From assembly GCF_039631295.1 (NCBI RefSeq), contig NZ_JBDIVE010000019.1, positions 1 through 35,163 of the forward strand: DNA of 35,163 bases, read 5' to 3'. A program made the translations under genes and the position numbers. Under the pieces are notes generated by a model. The model ran no database searches. It saw nothing but the letters and a program-made list of their open reading frames with translations, and was not told the origin of the DNA. The stretch comes from Viridibacterium sediminicola. Lineage in GTDB: Bacteria > Pseudomonadota > Gammaproteobacteria > Burkholderiales > Rhodocyclaceae. This document shows positions 7,646-15,368 of the stretch, piece by piece; the first letter of the stretch is position 1, and each line of letters opens with the position of its first letter.

Positions 7646-8718
7646 TGCACCGCCTCGCGTGCGCCGTAATTCTTGTCCAGCCATTCACGGTAAGCGCCGC
7701 TTTGCACGTCACGCACCCATTCCTGATTGGCCAAGTACCACTGCACGGTCTTGCGGATGCCGGTCTCGAAGGTCTCTGCCGGACGCCAGTCCAAGTCGCG
7801 CTCGATCTTGCGTGCGTCGATCGCATAACGGCGATCATGACCGGGACGGTCGGTCACATAGGTGATCTGCTCACGATACGACTTGCCCGAAGCACTGGGC
7901 GAGAGCTCGTCGAGCAAATCACAAAGAGTGTGCACGATCTGCAGATTGGGCATCTCGTTCCAGCCGCCGACGTTGTACACCTCGCCCAGCTGGCCCTTGG
8001 CCAGAATGGCACGGATGGCGCTGCAATGATCGCTGACATACAACCAGTCGCGAATCTGCTGCCCGTCGCCATAAATCGGCAAAGGTTTGCCGGCCAGCGC
8101 ATTGGCAATGATCAGCGGAATCAGCTTCTCGGGAAAATGATAGGGACCGTAGTTGTTGGAGCAATTGCTGGTCGTGACCGGCAAGCCATAGGTGTGATGC
8201 CAGGCGCGCACCAGATGATCCGAGGCAGCCTTGCTCGCCGAATAAGGGCTGTTCGGTTCATAGGGGTTACTTTCCGTGAAGGGCGGATCGCTCGGTTTCA
8301 GTGAGCCATAGACTTCATCGGTACTGACGTGATGAAAACGGAAGCCTGCCTTGTCCGCGCCTTCGAGCGCGCCCCAATACGCACGTGCGGCCTCAAGCAA
8401 GCTAAAAGTGCCGTCGATATTGGTGCGCAGGAAAGCCGCCGGACCGTGGATGCTGCGATCAACGTGACTCTCGGCCGCGAAATGCACGATCGCACGCGGA
8501 CGATGTTCAGCGAGAAGCTTGTCGAGCAAGGCGCGATCCAGAATATCGCCCTGCACGAAGATGTGCCGCGGATCGCCTTGCAAGGATGCGAGATTGCGCA
8601 GATTGCCCGCGTAAGTCAGCACATCCAGATTCACGACCGGTTCATCGTTCGATTTGAACCAGTCCAGCACAAAATTACTGCCGATAAAACCAGCACCACC
8701 CGTTACCAGAATCGTCAT
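7642..8718 (-). CDS. rfbB: dTDP-glucose 4,6-dehydratase
   Basis: This 358-residue enzyme converts dTDP-glucose to dTDP-4-keto-6-deoxyglucose with bound NAD. The dinucleotide loop is TGGAGFIGSNF (6-16), the FAAESHVDRSI motif follows, then the active-site HVSTDEVYGSL and the catalytic YxxxK in NSPYSASKAASDH. CSNNYGPYHFPEKLIP and DWLYVSDHC are also family hallmarks. It is the first gene of the rhamnose operon. The 189 bp upstream, before ppnP ends, must hold its promoter; a TATAAA on the minus strand (8734-8739) is the only obvious -10-like box. Confidence 0.96.
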   Translation of the reverse strand: MTILVTGGAGFIGSNFVLDWFKSNDEPVVNLDVLTYAGNLRNLASLQGDPRHIFVQGDILDRALLDKLLAEHRPRAIVHFAAESHVDRSIHGPAAFLRTNIDGTFSLLEAARAYWGALEGADKAGFRFHHVSTDEVYGSLKPSDPPFTESNPYEPNSPYSASKAASDHLVRAWHHTYGLPVTTSNCSNNYGPYHFPEKLIPLIIANALAGKPLPIYGDGQQIRDWLYVSDHCSAIRAILAKGQLGEVYNVGGWNEMPNLQIVHTLCDLLDELSPSASGKSYREQITYVTDRPGHDRRYAIDARKIERDLDWRPAETFETGIRKTVQWYLANQEWVRDVQSGAYREWLDKNYGAREAVQ

Positions 8719-8815
8719 GACCTAATTCGCTCGTTTATAGACATCACATTTCAAACCCAAAATCGGCTTGAGCATTGCCGCCGCGCCTGCTGAACATCCG
8801 GCGCCCGAATACAAA

Positions 8816-8851
8816 GGTTTGCAGGCATGTAGCATGCCACCAACGCAAACC
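8816..8851. repeat. nested hairpin in the rfbB upstream region
   Basis: GGTTTGC (8816-8822) pairs with GCAAACC (8845-8851), and inside it GGCATG (8824-8829) pairs with CATGCC (8833-8838) around a TAG loop. It lies 57 bp beyond the ppnP stop and 98 bp before the rfbB start. It has no U tract, so it is more likely a regulatory structure or binding site than a standard terminator. Confidence 0.35.
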
Positions 8852-8907
8852 GTGGAGTGTATCAGTTATGCCAAGCCCCTACCGAATGTACCTCGGGGCA
8901 TCAGCAC

Positions 8908-9219
8908 TCAGCCGAAATGGCACACGTAGTGGTAAGGCTCGACCACTTCGATATCGAAACTGGAATTCGCGGGCACATTGAAGGACTGACCTTCGCCATA
9001 GCTGACCCATTCGCTCTCGCCCTTGAGACGCACGCGGCAGCTGCCCGCAACGGTTTCCATGATTTCCGGCGCGCCGGTATTGAAGGTCAGCGTGGCAGGC
9101 AGAATCACGCCGACAGACTTCTTGGTGCCGTCGGCCAGCACGATGGAGTGACTGACACATTTGCCGTCGAAATAGACGTTGGCTTTCTTGACGACGGAAA
9201 CATTGTCGAACTGGCTCAT
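8908..9219 (-). CDS. ppnP: pyrimidine/purine nucleoside phosphorylase (PpnP, formerly DUF1255/YaiE)
   Basis: This is a 103-residue single-domain cupin. The sequence follows the PpnP family along its length: NVSVVKKANVYFDGKCVSH near residues 6-24, GVILPATLTFNTGAPEIME (37-55), and a C-terminal SFNVPANSSFDIEV segment ending YHYVCHFG. E. coli PpnP phosphorolyses a broad range of nucleosides to the base and ribose-1-phosphate. Length is normal. It is 75 bp downstream of the DUF2788 gene on the same strand. Confidence 0.92.
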   Translation of the reverse strand: MSQFDNVSVVKKANVYFDGKCVSHSIVLADGTKKSVGVILPATLTFNTGAPEIMETVAGSCRVRLKGESEWVSYGEGQSFNVPANSSFDIEVVEPYHYVCHFG

Positions 9220-9294
9220 GCTGGAAAACTCCGAAAAAAGACGAAAGATCGTCGATTATAACGGAGCCTTGCGCAACGCAGCCGCGAAGCCTCT

Positions 9295-9507
9295 TCAGAG
9301 GCCCAGCAGCTTGATGATCAGCTCTTTGGCCATGAAGCCGAACATGCCCAGCCCCATCACCAGGAACAGCCAGATCGTGCCGTAACGCCCCGCCCGCGAG
9401 ACGCGCGCAACATTCCAGATGATGAAGAACATGTAGGCGATCAGCCCACTGAGCAGGAACTTGAGGGACAGATCCTCGAACTCAGCCACACTCAGACCAA
9501 AGATCAT
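9295..9507 (-). CDS. DUF2788 family small membrane protein
   Basis: This 70-residue protein has two transmembrane helices (about residues 15-34, LKFLLSGLIAYMFFIIWNVA, and about 45-62, TIWLFLVMGLGMFGFMAKEL) joined by a basic loop (RVSRAGRYG). The pattern matches the small uncharacterised DUF2788 family of beta- and gammaproteobacteria. The ATG at 9507 is chosen because a GGAG lies 6 bp upstream; a TTG two codons earlier would be too close to it. Function is unknown. It sits between the argF terminator and ppnP. Confidence 0.7.
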   Translation of the reverse strand: MIFGLSVAEFEDLSLKFLLSGLIAYMFFIIWNVARVSRAGRYGTIWLFLVMGLGMFGFMAKELIIKLLGL

Positions 9508-9589
9508 GCACAACTCCGATCAAGACAGGCAGGCAGCGAACGCCAGACAAGGAAGCGCCACGCTAACACGAATCCCGCCCTGCAGCCGA

Positions 9590-9616
9590 CAAAACAAACC
9601 CCGCCGCAGCGGGGTT
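9590..9616 (-). terminator. Rho-independent terminator of argF
   Basis: AACCCCGC (9597-9604) and GCGGGGTT (9609-9616) form a perfect 8-bp stem with a 4-base loop. On the minus strand the stem runs straight into TTTGTTTTG. It lies about 26 bp after the argF stop. Confidence 0.85.
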
Positions 9617-9642
9617 GTTGAATGCATCAGGCTCGCACGAGC

Positions 9643-10572
9643 TTAATCAGGCTTCACCTGACCGAGCAGCAGGTATTCCAGCAGCGCTTTTTGCGCGTGC
9701 AAGCGGTTTTCCGCTTCGTCCCACACCACGCTCTGCGGGCCATCGATGACCTCGGCACTGACTTCCTCGCCACGATGCGCCGGCAGGCAGTGCATGAACA
9801 CCGCGTCCGGATTGGCGACGCGCATCATGTCCGCATCGACCTGGAAGTCCGCGAAGTCGCGCATGCGCTCCTCGTTCTCGGCTTCGAAGCCCATCGAGGT
9901 CCACACGTCCGTGGTGATGATGTCGGCGCCACGCGCCGCCTCCATCGGATCGGCAAACTCTTCGAAGTGGTCGGTACCGTAAATGCCGGCGCGCTCGGGT
10001 TCCACCTCGTAGCCCGGCGGCGTCGAAACGTGCACATTGAAATCCAGCACTTCAGCAGCCTGCAGCCAGGTATTGCAGACATTGTTCGAGTCACCGATCC
10101 AGGCCACGGTCTTGCCCTGGATGGAGCCATGACGCTCGATATAGGTGTAGATGTCCGCCATGATCTGGCAGGGGTGGTATTCGTTGGTCAGGCCATTGAT
10201 GACCGGCACACGCGAATTGGCGGCAAAGCGCTCGACAATATCCTGCTCGAAAGTGCGGATCATCACCACGTCGGACATGCGCGAGATCACCTGCGCCGCG
10301 TCCTCGACCGGCTCACCGCGACCGAGCTGCGAGTCGCGCGTGTTCAGATAGATCGCCGAGCCCCCCAGCTGGAACATACCCGCCTCGAAAGACAGACGCG
10401 TGCGCGTGCTGGCCTTCTCGAAGATCATCACCAGGGTGCGATCAAACAAGGGGTGATAGGGCTCGTAACGCTTGAACTTTTCCTTGATCCAGCGCGTACG
10501 ACCAAACAGATAGTCGTATTCCTCGCGGCTGAAATCCTTGAACTGCAGATAGTGCTTAAGTGGTTTGCTCAT
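9643..10572 (-). CDS. argF: ornithine carbamoyltransferase
   Basis: This 309-residue enzyme forms citrulline from ornithine and carbamoyl phosphate. The carbamoyl-phosphate loop STRTR is at residues 55-59, HPCQ lies in NEYHPCQIMADIYT, the ornithine-binding WIGDSNNVCNTW segment is present, and the catalytic HCLP motif lies in FMHCLPAHRGEEV. Length fits anabolic OTCases. The frame stays open for 86 more codons upstream, but MSKPLKHYLQFKDFS is where family members begin. It appears monocistronic, with its own terminator downstream and a divergent gene upstream. Confidence 0.95.
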   Translation of the reverse strand: MSKPLKHYLQFKDFSREEYDYLFGRTRWIKEKFKRYEPYHPLFDRTLVMIFEKASTRTRLSFEAGMFQLGGSAIYLNTRDSQLGRGEPVEDAAQVISRMSDVVMIRTFEQDIVERFAANSRVPVINGLTNEYHPCQIMADIYTYIERHGSIQGKTVAWIGDSNNVCNTWLQAAEVLDFNVHVSTPPGYEVEPERAGIYGTDHFEEFADPMEAARGADIITTDVWTSMGFEAENEERMRDFADFQVDADMMRVANPDAVFMHCLPAHRGEEVSAEVIDGPQSVVWDEAENRLHAQKALLEYLLLGQVKPD

Positions 10573-10905
10573 GTGTGCTACCCGTGCCGCGCCGTGGGGC
10601 GCCTTGCGGGGCCTCGCCTCATTTTTGTGCTTGCCCCCCGGCAAGACACCGTGACAAGCCAAGCAGATATGCAGGCCGCCAAAACGCTTGATTTTACTGG
10701 AATGCCACGCCAGCCGCCAGTCTCGGCGCAGCACGCAGACGCGCCGCACATTTCTGCTAAACTTTGTGCGTTGCAAGGCCGTTCTAGATGACTCAAACGA
10801 CCCTTCAATATTTTCGGGCTGGGCAAGCACAGAGCTTGCTTAGAAAAGCATATGCATACTCAGCTCAGCTCTTCGATCACTGCCTCACCTGCCCCGCTGC
10901 CGCCC
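10573..10905. other. divergent intergenic region between argF and the DUF3579 gene
   Basis: This 333-bp stretch codes for no recognisable protein. A TGCTAAACT (10755-10763) fits an extended -10 element for the plus-strand DUF3579 gene. A TAAAAT on the minus strand (10691-10696) could be the -10 for argF, but neither has a convincing -35. No arginine-repressor palindrome was recognised. Confidence 0.35.
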
Positions 10906-11196
10906 ATGTCTGTTCTCATCGCGAGCTTTACCATCATTGGCAAAACCCACGACGGAAAACAGTTCCGACCCAGCGACTGGGCTGATCGCCTGTGCGGCAT
11001 CATGTCGGTCTTCGGCACCGACCGGAAGATGAAATTCTCGCCTTACGTGCGCCCAGGCAGCCTGCCCACCGGCGAAAAGTGCGTGATGGTGGATGTCCGG
11101 CTTTACAAGCTGGAGCCGCTGGCCTACAACTTCCTGGTCAATTTCGCCAAGGACAATCATCTGCGCCTGGACTACGCTGACGACAGCCTCAGCTGA
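10906..11196 (+). CDS. DUF3579 family protein
   Basis: This small soluble protein (96 residues from this start) carries the DUF3579 signature: TIIGKTHDGKQFRPSDWADR at the N-terminus, LCGIMSVFG near residue 30, YVRPGSLPTGEKCVMVDVRL, and a C-terminal EPLAYNFLVNFAKDNHL. The family is restricted mainly to Betaproteobacteria and has no known role. An in-frame ATG at 10852 would add 18 residues. The shorter start fits family length, but neither has a clear ribosome-binding site. A strong hairpin terminator follows. Confidence 0.75.
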   Translation: MSVLIASFTIIGKTHDGKQFRPSDWADRLCGIMSVFGTDRKMKFSPYVRPGSLPTGEKCVMVDVRLYKLEPLAYNFLVNFAKDNHLRLDYADDSLS

Positions 11197-11267
11197 GCGC
11201 GAACACGCCCCGCATGCAGCGCGTCCGGGGCAACAGAAAAGCCCAAGACGAAACAACAGGCAAAGCA

Positions 11268-11299
11268 AAAAGGCGACGTTAAAACGTCGCCTTTTTTAT
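11268..11299. terminator. bidirectional terminator between the DUF3579 gene and rpsT
   Basis: AAGGCGACGTT (11270-11280) and AACGTCGCCTT (11283-11293) form a perfect 11-bp stem flanked by runs of A on one side and T on the other. It can serve the plus-strand DUF3579 gene (70 bp after its stop) and the converging rpsT gene. Confidence 0.88.
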
Positions 11300-11427
11300 G
11301 CATGCGCCAGACTGTCTGTGCTCGATATTTACAGCAAGCTCGCACCCATGCGCGAGCCAGCCCGCAGCAGACAGGCACAGACTCGGCGCATCAAGGCGCC
11401 CAGCCTGCACCGCAATCAACAATACGC

Positions 11428-11709
11428 TTAAGCAGCCGGAGCTGCCGAACCGATCGCCTTGACGGCGGCGGACAGGCGGCTCTTGTGACGTGCAGCAGCG
11501 TTCTTGTGGATGATGTTCTTGTCGGCGATGCTGTCGATCACGCTGACAGACTTCTGGAACACTTGCAGGGCTTGTTCCTTGTCGCCAGCTTCAACCGCTT
11601 TACGCACGGCCTTGATGGCGGTACGCAGACGGGAGCGCAGACTGGTGTTGTGTGCACGGGCGGCATCGTTCTGACGTGCGCGCTTGCGGGCTTGGACCGT
11701 ATTGGCCAT
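11428..11709 (-). CDS. rpsT: 30S ribosomal protein S20
   Basis: This 93-residue basic protein begins MANTVQARKRARQNDAAR and continues with SLRSRLRTAIKAVRKAVE and NIIHKNAAARHKSRLSAAVK, the standard S20 pattern that packs against 16S rRNA helix 44. The short alanine-rich tail (GSAAPAA) is common in betaproteobacteria. It is transcribed away from murJ, with 132 bp between the two starts. It is a single-gene unit ending at the hairpin near 11280. Confidence 0.97.
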   Translation of the reverse strand: MANTVQARKRARQNDAARAHNTSLRSRLRTAIKAVRKAVEAGDKEQALQVFQKSVSVIDSIADKNIIHKNAAARHKSRLSAAVKAIGSAAPAA

Positions 11710-11841
11710 GGCTTAAATTCCGGTTCGGATTAACGAGAGCCGGTGATATTAATGCAGGCTCCTGTCCATTGCAAGCCCCTGAGCACAACAAGGCAGGCTA
11801 TCATCGCGCCGACCGCCTTTCCATGAGCCTTTCCACGTAAC

Positions 11842-13377
11842 GTGAATCTCCTCAAAGCTCTCGCCACAATCAGCAGCTTCACCTTCATTTCGCGCGTTCT
11901 GGGTCTGGTGCGCGAGATGCTCATCGCCAATCTGTTTGGCGCCGGCATGACCACTGACGCCTTCAACGTCGCCTTCCGCCTGCCCAATCTGCTGCGCCGG
12001 CTGTTCGCCGAGGGCGCTTTCTCACAGGCTTTCGTGCCGATCCTCTCCGAATACCGCAACACGCGCAGCGAGGAAGAGACGCGCACCTTGATCAACCGCG
12101 TCAGCAGCCTTCTGGGCGTCATCGTCATGGCTGTGACGGTGCTGGGCGTGATCGCGGCGCCGCTGCTGATCCTCGCCTCGGCCGGCGGTTTCCAGGACGA
12201 GCCGGACAAATTCGCGCTGACCGTGGAGCTGACGCGCATCACCTTCCCCTACATCTTCTTCCAGGCGATGGTCGCGGTGTCGGCCGGCATCCTCAATACC
12301 TGGAACCGCTTTTCGATTCCGGCACTCACACCGACGCTGCTGAATGTCAGCTCGATCGCCATGATGCTGCTGGCAGCGCCCTACTTCGCCCGTCCGATCG
12401 ATGCCCTGGCCTGGGGCGCTTTCATCGGCGGCGTGCTGCAACTGGCGATCCAGATTCCGGCCCTGATGCGCATCGGCCTGCTGCCGCGCTTTGATCTGCA
12501 GTGGCGTGATCCGGGCGTGCGCCGCGTGCTGACATTGATGCTGCCCGCCACCATCGGCGTTTCGGTGGCGCAGATCAGCTTGTTGATGAACACCGTCTTC
12601 GCCTCCTGGCTGCCGACCGGCAGCATCTCCTGGCTCAACTATGCCGACCGGCTGATGGAGTTCCCATCCGGCATCCTCGGCGTGGCCCTCGGCACCATCC
12701 TGCTGCCCAGCCTGTCGCGGCTCAATGCAGCGGGCAACAAGGCGGAGTTTTCGGCAATGCTTGACTGGGGTCTGCGTCTGGCGCTGATGCTGACCCTGCC
12801 GGCCGCCCTGGCCCTGGCCTTGCTGGCCGTGCCGCTGATCTCGACGCTGTTCCAGCACGGCGCGTTCTCGCCCGAAGACGTGATGCAGACACGGAGCGCG
12901 CTGATTGCCTGGAGTGTCGGCCTGACCGGTCTCATCGTTGTCAAGATTCTCGCGCCGGCTTTCTACTCGCGGCAGGACGTCCGCACGCCGCTGCGTTTCG
13001 CGATCATCTCGCTGATTGCGACGCAGCTGCTCAATCTGCTGCTCATCGGTGTGCTCCAGCATGCCGCGCTGGCGCTGTCGATCGGCCTGGCCGCGACGCT
13101 CAATGCCAGCTTGCTGTACCTTGGCCTGCGCCGCCGTGAAGCCTTCACCCCCAAAGCGGGCTGGCTGCCCTTCCTGCTCAAGCTGGCGGTCGCACTCGCC
13201 TTCATGGGCGGCGTGCTGTACGCCACCATGGGGCAGGCCAGCACCTGGATGCAGCTCCACACCTGGCAGCGTGTCCTGTGGCTTAGCGGGCTGGTCGTAG
13301 CAGGTGCCGGCGCGTACTTTCTGGCGCTGTTCGCCATGGGCTTCCGCCTCGCCGACTTCAAACGCCGCGCTCACTAG
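11842..13377 (+). CDS. murJ: lipid II flippase MurJ
   Basis: This 511-residue polytopic membrane protein of the MOP/MVF family moves lipid II across the inner membrane for peptidoglycan synthesis. It begins at a GTG and has about 14 predicted transmembrane helices. Family motifs include FTFISRVLGLVREMLIANLF, FRLPNLLRRLFAEGAFSQAF near residues 45-65, LNYADRLMEFPSGILGVALG in the middle, and FYSRQDVRTPLRFAI after residue 370. The C-terminal tail is short. The stop codon TAG (13375-13377) lies inside the left end of the palindromic element at 13374-13646. Confidence 0.95.
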   Translation: MNLLKALATISSFTFISRVLGLVREMLIANLFGAGMTTDAFNVAFRLPNLLRRLFAEGAFSQAFVPILSEYRNTRSEEETRTLINRVSSLLGVIVMAVTVLGVIAAPLLILASAGGFQDEPDKFALTVELTRITFPYIFFQAMVAVSAGILNTWNRFSIPALTPTLLNVSSIAMMLLAAPYFARPIDALAWGAFIGGVLQLAIQIPALMRIGLLPRFDLQWRDPGVRRVLTLMLPATIGVSVAQISLLMNTVFASWLPTGSISWLNYADRLMEFPSGILGVALGTILLPSLSRLNAAGNKAEFSAMLDWGLRLALMLTLPAALALALLAVPLISTLFQHGAFSPEDVMQTRSALIAWSVGLTGLIVVKILAPAFYSRQDVRTPLRFAIISLIATQLLNLLLIGVLQHAALALSIGLAATLNASLLYLGLRRREAFTPKAGWLPFLLKLAVALAFMGGVLYATMGQASTWMQLHTWQRVLWLSGLVVAGAGAYFLALFAMGFRLADFKRRAH

Positions 13378-13406
13378 GGCGTGTTCACATTCACCCGGCG
13401 GATTGC

Positions 13407-13505
13407 GTTGAAGTGCAGGGCTTACCAGACAAGGCGCGCGACACAGTGCAGGGCGGCCCCCTGCACAAGGAGCGCAACGCAGTATGGCGAGCCCTGCACT
13501 TCAAC
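13407..13505. repeat. hairpin A of the palindromic element
   Basis: Outer stem arms GTTGAAGTGCAGGGCT (13407-13422) and AGCCCTGCACTTCAAC (13490-13505) pair perfectly over 16 bp. An inner stem GTGCAGGG (13446-13453) and CCCTGCAC (13459-13466) pairs perfectly over 8 bp around the loop CGGCC. Between the stems lie ACAAGGCGC-GCGAC on one side and AGC-GCAACGC on the other. Confidence 0.85.
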
Positions 13506-13512
13506 CCTCCGG

Positions 13513-13614
13513 GCGGGTACTGAATTGGCCACAGCACAGCGTTGCAGCTTCTCGTCAGGGGGGCCACCCTGACAGCGTCGCTGCGCCTTGTTCTGCGCCC
13601 AATTCAGTACCCGC
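13513..13614. repeat. hairpin B of the palindromic element (inverted, diverged copy of A)
   Basis: Outer stem arms GCGGGTACTGAATTGG (13513-13528) and CCAATTCAGTACCCGC (13599-13614) pair perfectly over 16 bp but share no sequence with the stem of hairpin A. An inner stem GTCAGGG (13554-13560) and CCCTGAC (13567-13573) surrounds GGGCCA. Read inverted, the core again shows ACAAGGCGC-GCGAC and AGC-GCAACGC, so the two hairpins are homologous with compensated stems. Confidence 0.85.
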
Positions 13615-13649
13615 GCAACCGTCGCGTGAATGTGAACACGCCCTAGGAC

Positions 13650-13688
13650 AAAAAAAACGGCCGCAGCCTCCGGAGAGACTGCGGCCGT
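13650..13688 (-). terminator. Rho-independent terminator of the exbB-to-adk operon
   Basis: ACGGCCGCAG (13657-13666) and CTGCGGCCGT (13679-13688) form a perfect 10-bp stem with a 12-base loop. On the minus strand it is followed by a run of T residues. It lies 20 bp after the adk stop. Confidence 0.9.
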
Positions 13689-13707
13689 CATGCGCGCATG
13701 CTGAAGA

Positions 13708-14364
13708 TCAGCCTTCCAGCGCGGCAAAGGCCTTGGCGGTGATCTCGTCGACCGAACCGGTGCCCTGGATGCGTGCGTAACGCGGCGCCACGGCGTCGCC
13801 CGTCGCAGCCCAGTCCGAGTAGTACTTCACTAGCGGCTTGGTTTGCGCGTGATAGACATCCAGACGCTTCTTGACGACTTCTTCCTTGTCGTCATCGCGC
13901 TGTACCAGCGCTTCGCCGGTGACATCGTCCACGCCGTCCTGCTTGGGCGGGTTGAACTTGATGTGATAGGTGCGACCCGACGCGAGGTGGGCACGGCGGC
14001 CGCTCATGCGCTCGATGATTTCCGCATCCGGCACATCGATTTCCAGCACGACGTCCAGCGCGACACCGGAATCCTTGAGCGCATCGGCCTGCGGCAAGGT
14101 GCGCGGGAAGCCGTCAAACATATAACCCTTGGCGCAATCAGGCTGGGCCAGACGCTCCTTGACCAGGTTGATGATCAATTCGTCGGAGACCAGCTGGCCA
14201 GCGTCCATCACGGCCTTGGCGGCGATGCCCAACGGCGTGCCGGCCTTGACCGCAGCGCGCAGCATGTCGCCGGTCGAGATTTGCGGGATGCCGTACTTTT
14301 CGGCAATGAACTTGGCTTGCGTACCCTTGCCCGCCCCCGGCGGTCCCAACAGGATCAGACGCAT
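13708..14364 (-). CDS. adk: adenylate kinase
   Basis: This 218-residue enzyme interconverts ATP plus AMP with two ADP. The P-loop GPPGAGKGT is at residues 7-15, followed by the AMP-binding PQISTGDMLRAAVK, the FDGFPRTLPQAD motif near residue 84, and the long LID domain (about 122-159, SGRTYHIKFNPPK and GEALVQRDDD). The LID has no zinc cysteines, as in most Gram-negative enzymes. It is the last gene of the exbB-exbD-lpxK-Trm112-kdsB-adk operon, 33 bp after kdsB. Confidence 0.97.
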   Translation of the reverse strand: MRLILLGPPGAGKGTQAKFIAEKYGIPQISTGDMLRAAVKAGTPLGIAAKAVMDAGQLVSDELIINLVKERLAQPDCAKGYMFDGFPRTLPQADALKDSGVALDVVLEIDVPDAEIIERMSGRRAHLASGRTYHIKFNPPKQDGVDDVTGEALVQRDDDKEEVVKKRLDVYHAQTKPLVKYYSDWAATGDAVAPRYARIQGTGSVDEITAKAFAALEG

Positions 14365-14397
14365 TGATATTTCTCCACTGAATTTATGTGAGCGCCG

Positions 14398-15180
14398 TCA
14401 GGTCGCGGCTTGCTCGAAAATGGCGCGTACGCGCGCCAGGTCTTCCGGCGTATCGACGCCGCCGGCGGGTGCTGCATCGAGAACTTCGACGCGGATTTTG
14501 TAGCCATGCCACAGCGCCCGCAATTGTTCGAGCATTTCGATCTGCTCGAAGGGCGAAGGTGCAAGCTTGGCGTAGGCGCGCAGAAAGCGTGCACGATAGG
14601 CATACAGGCCGACGTGACGCAATGGCTGAAGACCCGCAGGCAAAGGGCCTGTGACGAGCTCCGGCGCGGCCAGCATGGCGTCGCGCGGCCAGGGAATCGG
14701 CGCGCGGGAGAAGTACAGTGCGTGGCCGGCGGTGTCGGCCACCAGCTTGACCACGGCGGGATTGAAAAAGTCTTCACGCGTGCTGATCGCGTGTGCGGCC
14801 GTGGCGATCGCCGCGGCGGGATCCTGGGCCAGCGCCTGCGCGGCGCGGCTGACGATGGCCGGCTCGATCAGCGGTTCGTCGCCCTGCACATTGACGATGA
14901 TGGTCTCATCGGACCAGCCTAGGGCGTCCACGACTTCGGCCAGGCGATCGGTGCCACTGGGGTGATCAGCACGCGTCATCAGCACCTTGCCGCCGGATTT
15001 TTCAACCGCCTCAGCCACGCCGGCATGATCGGTCGCGATCCACACTTCTTCGGCGCCAGCCGCCAGAGCCTGATCCATGACACGCAGGACCATGGGTCGG
15101 CCGGCGATGTCGGCCAGTGGCTTGCCCGGCAGGCGACTGGAGGCGTAGCGCGCCGGGATGACGACTTTGAAAGCACTCAC
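14398..15180 (-). CDS. kdsB: 3-deoxy-manno-octulosonate cytidylyltransferase
   Basis: This 260-residue enzyme activates KDO as CMP-KDO for lipopolysaccharide core synthesis. The CTP-binding PARYASSRLPGKPLADIAGR lies at residues 9-28, with IATDHAGV, DHPSGTDRLAEVV, the metal-binding NVQGDEPLIEP near residue 97 and YFSRAPIPWPRD near 160. A GTG at 15180 (VSAFKVVIPARY) is chosen as start because it overlaps the stop of the Trm112-like gene (GTGA) and matches the family N-terminus. The frame continues open upstream, but that sequence is the Trm112 gene in another frame. The overlap indicates translational coupling. Confidence 0.95.
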   Translation of the reverse strand: MSAFKVVIPARYASSRLPGKPLADIAGRPMVLRVMDQALAAGAEEVWIATDHAGVAEAVEKSGGKVLMTRADHPSGTDRLAEVVDALGWSDETIIVNVQGDEPLIEPAIVSRAAQALAQDPAAAIATAAHAISTREDFFNPAVVKLVADTAGHALYFSRAPIPWPRDAMLAAPELVTGPLPAGLQPLRHVGLYAYRARFLRAYAKLAPSPFEQIEMLEQLRALWHGYKIRVEVLDAAPAGGVDTPEDLARVRAIFEQAAT

Positions 15181-15368
15181 GAAGCGTCGGCCTGTGCTTC
15201 GTCTGCCGACAGTTCGCGCGCCTCGTCGGCGAGCATCACCGGAATGCCGTCGCGGATCGCGTAGGCCAGGCGGCAAGGTTTGCAGACCAGCTCGGCCGCG
15301 CTCCTGCGGTAATCCAGCGGGCCCTTGCAGACAGGGCAGACGAGGATTTCAAGCAGTTTCGGGTCCAT
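15177..15368 (-). CDS. Trm112-family small zinc-ribbon protein (YcaR-like)
   Basis: This 63-residue protein begins MDPKLLEILVCPVCKGPL and has four cysteines C11, C14, C29 and C32 that fit a zinc ribbon, followed by AYAIRDGIPVML. This is the bacterial Trm112-like (UPF0434) family, nearly always found between lpxK and kdsB. Its role in bacteria is not established; eukaryotic Trm112 activates methyltransferases. Its start lies 20 bp inside the lpxK end and its stop overlaps the kdsB GTG, so the three genes are tightly coupled. Confidence 0.9.
   Translation of the reverse strand: MDPKLLEILVCPVCKGPLDYRRSAAELVCKPCRLAYAIRDGIPVMLADEARELSADEAQADAS

Larger units (their letters stand above)
13374..13646. 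mobile_element. 273-bp nested palindromic element (MITE-like), non-coding
   Basis: The element is bounded by perfect 21-bp inverted repeats at 13374-13394 and 13626-13646, which share GGGCGTGTTCACATTCAC plus the outer CTAG. Because CTAG is its own complement, the outermost four bases could instead be a target-site duplication. Inside are two hairpins, A (13407-13505) and B (13513-13614), joined by CCTCCGG. Hairpin B, read inverted, is homologous to A in its core but not in its stems. No open frame is convincing. It fills the space between murJ and the adk terminator. The mobile-element reading is inferred from the inverted repeats and possible duplication; no transposase is present. Confidence 0.7.

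Noticed and set aside
8870..8908. A standard terminator after ppnP
   Set aside because: The bases here can form an imperfect stem (ATGCC with GGCAT), but it has bulges and no U tract, so no terminator is called.
10573..10830. An upstream extension of the argF frame (86 codons)
   Set aside because: The extra residues do not match any ornithine carbamoyltransferase, and they would cover the divergent promoter region. The normal family start is at 10572.
12022..13374. A minus-strand open frame of 450 codons opposite murJ
   Set aside because: It lies wholly under murJ, has a charged low-complexity translation and no family motif. It is a shadow of the murJ reading frame.
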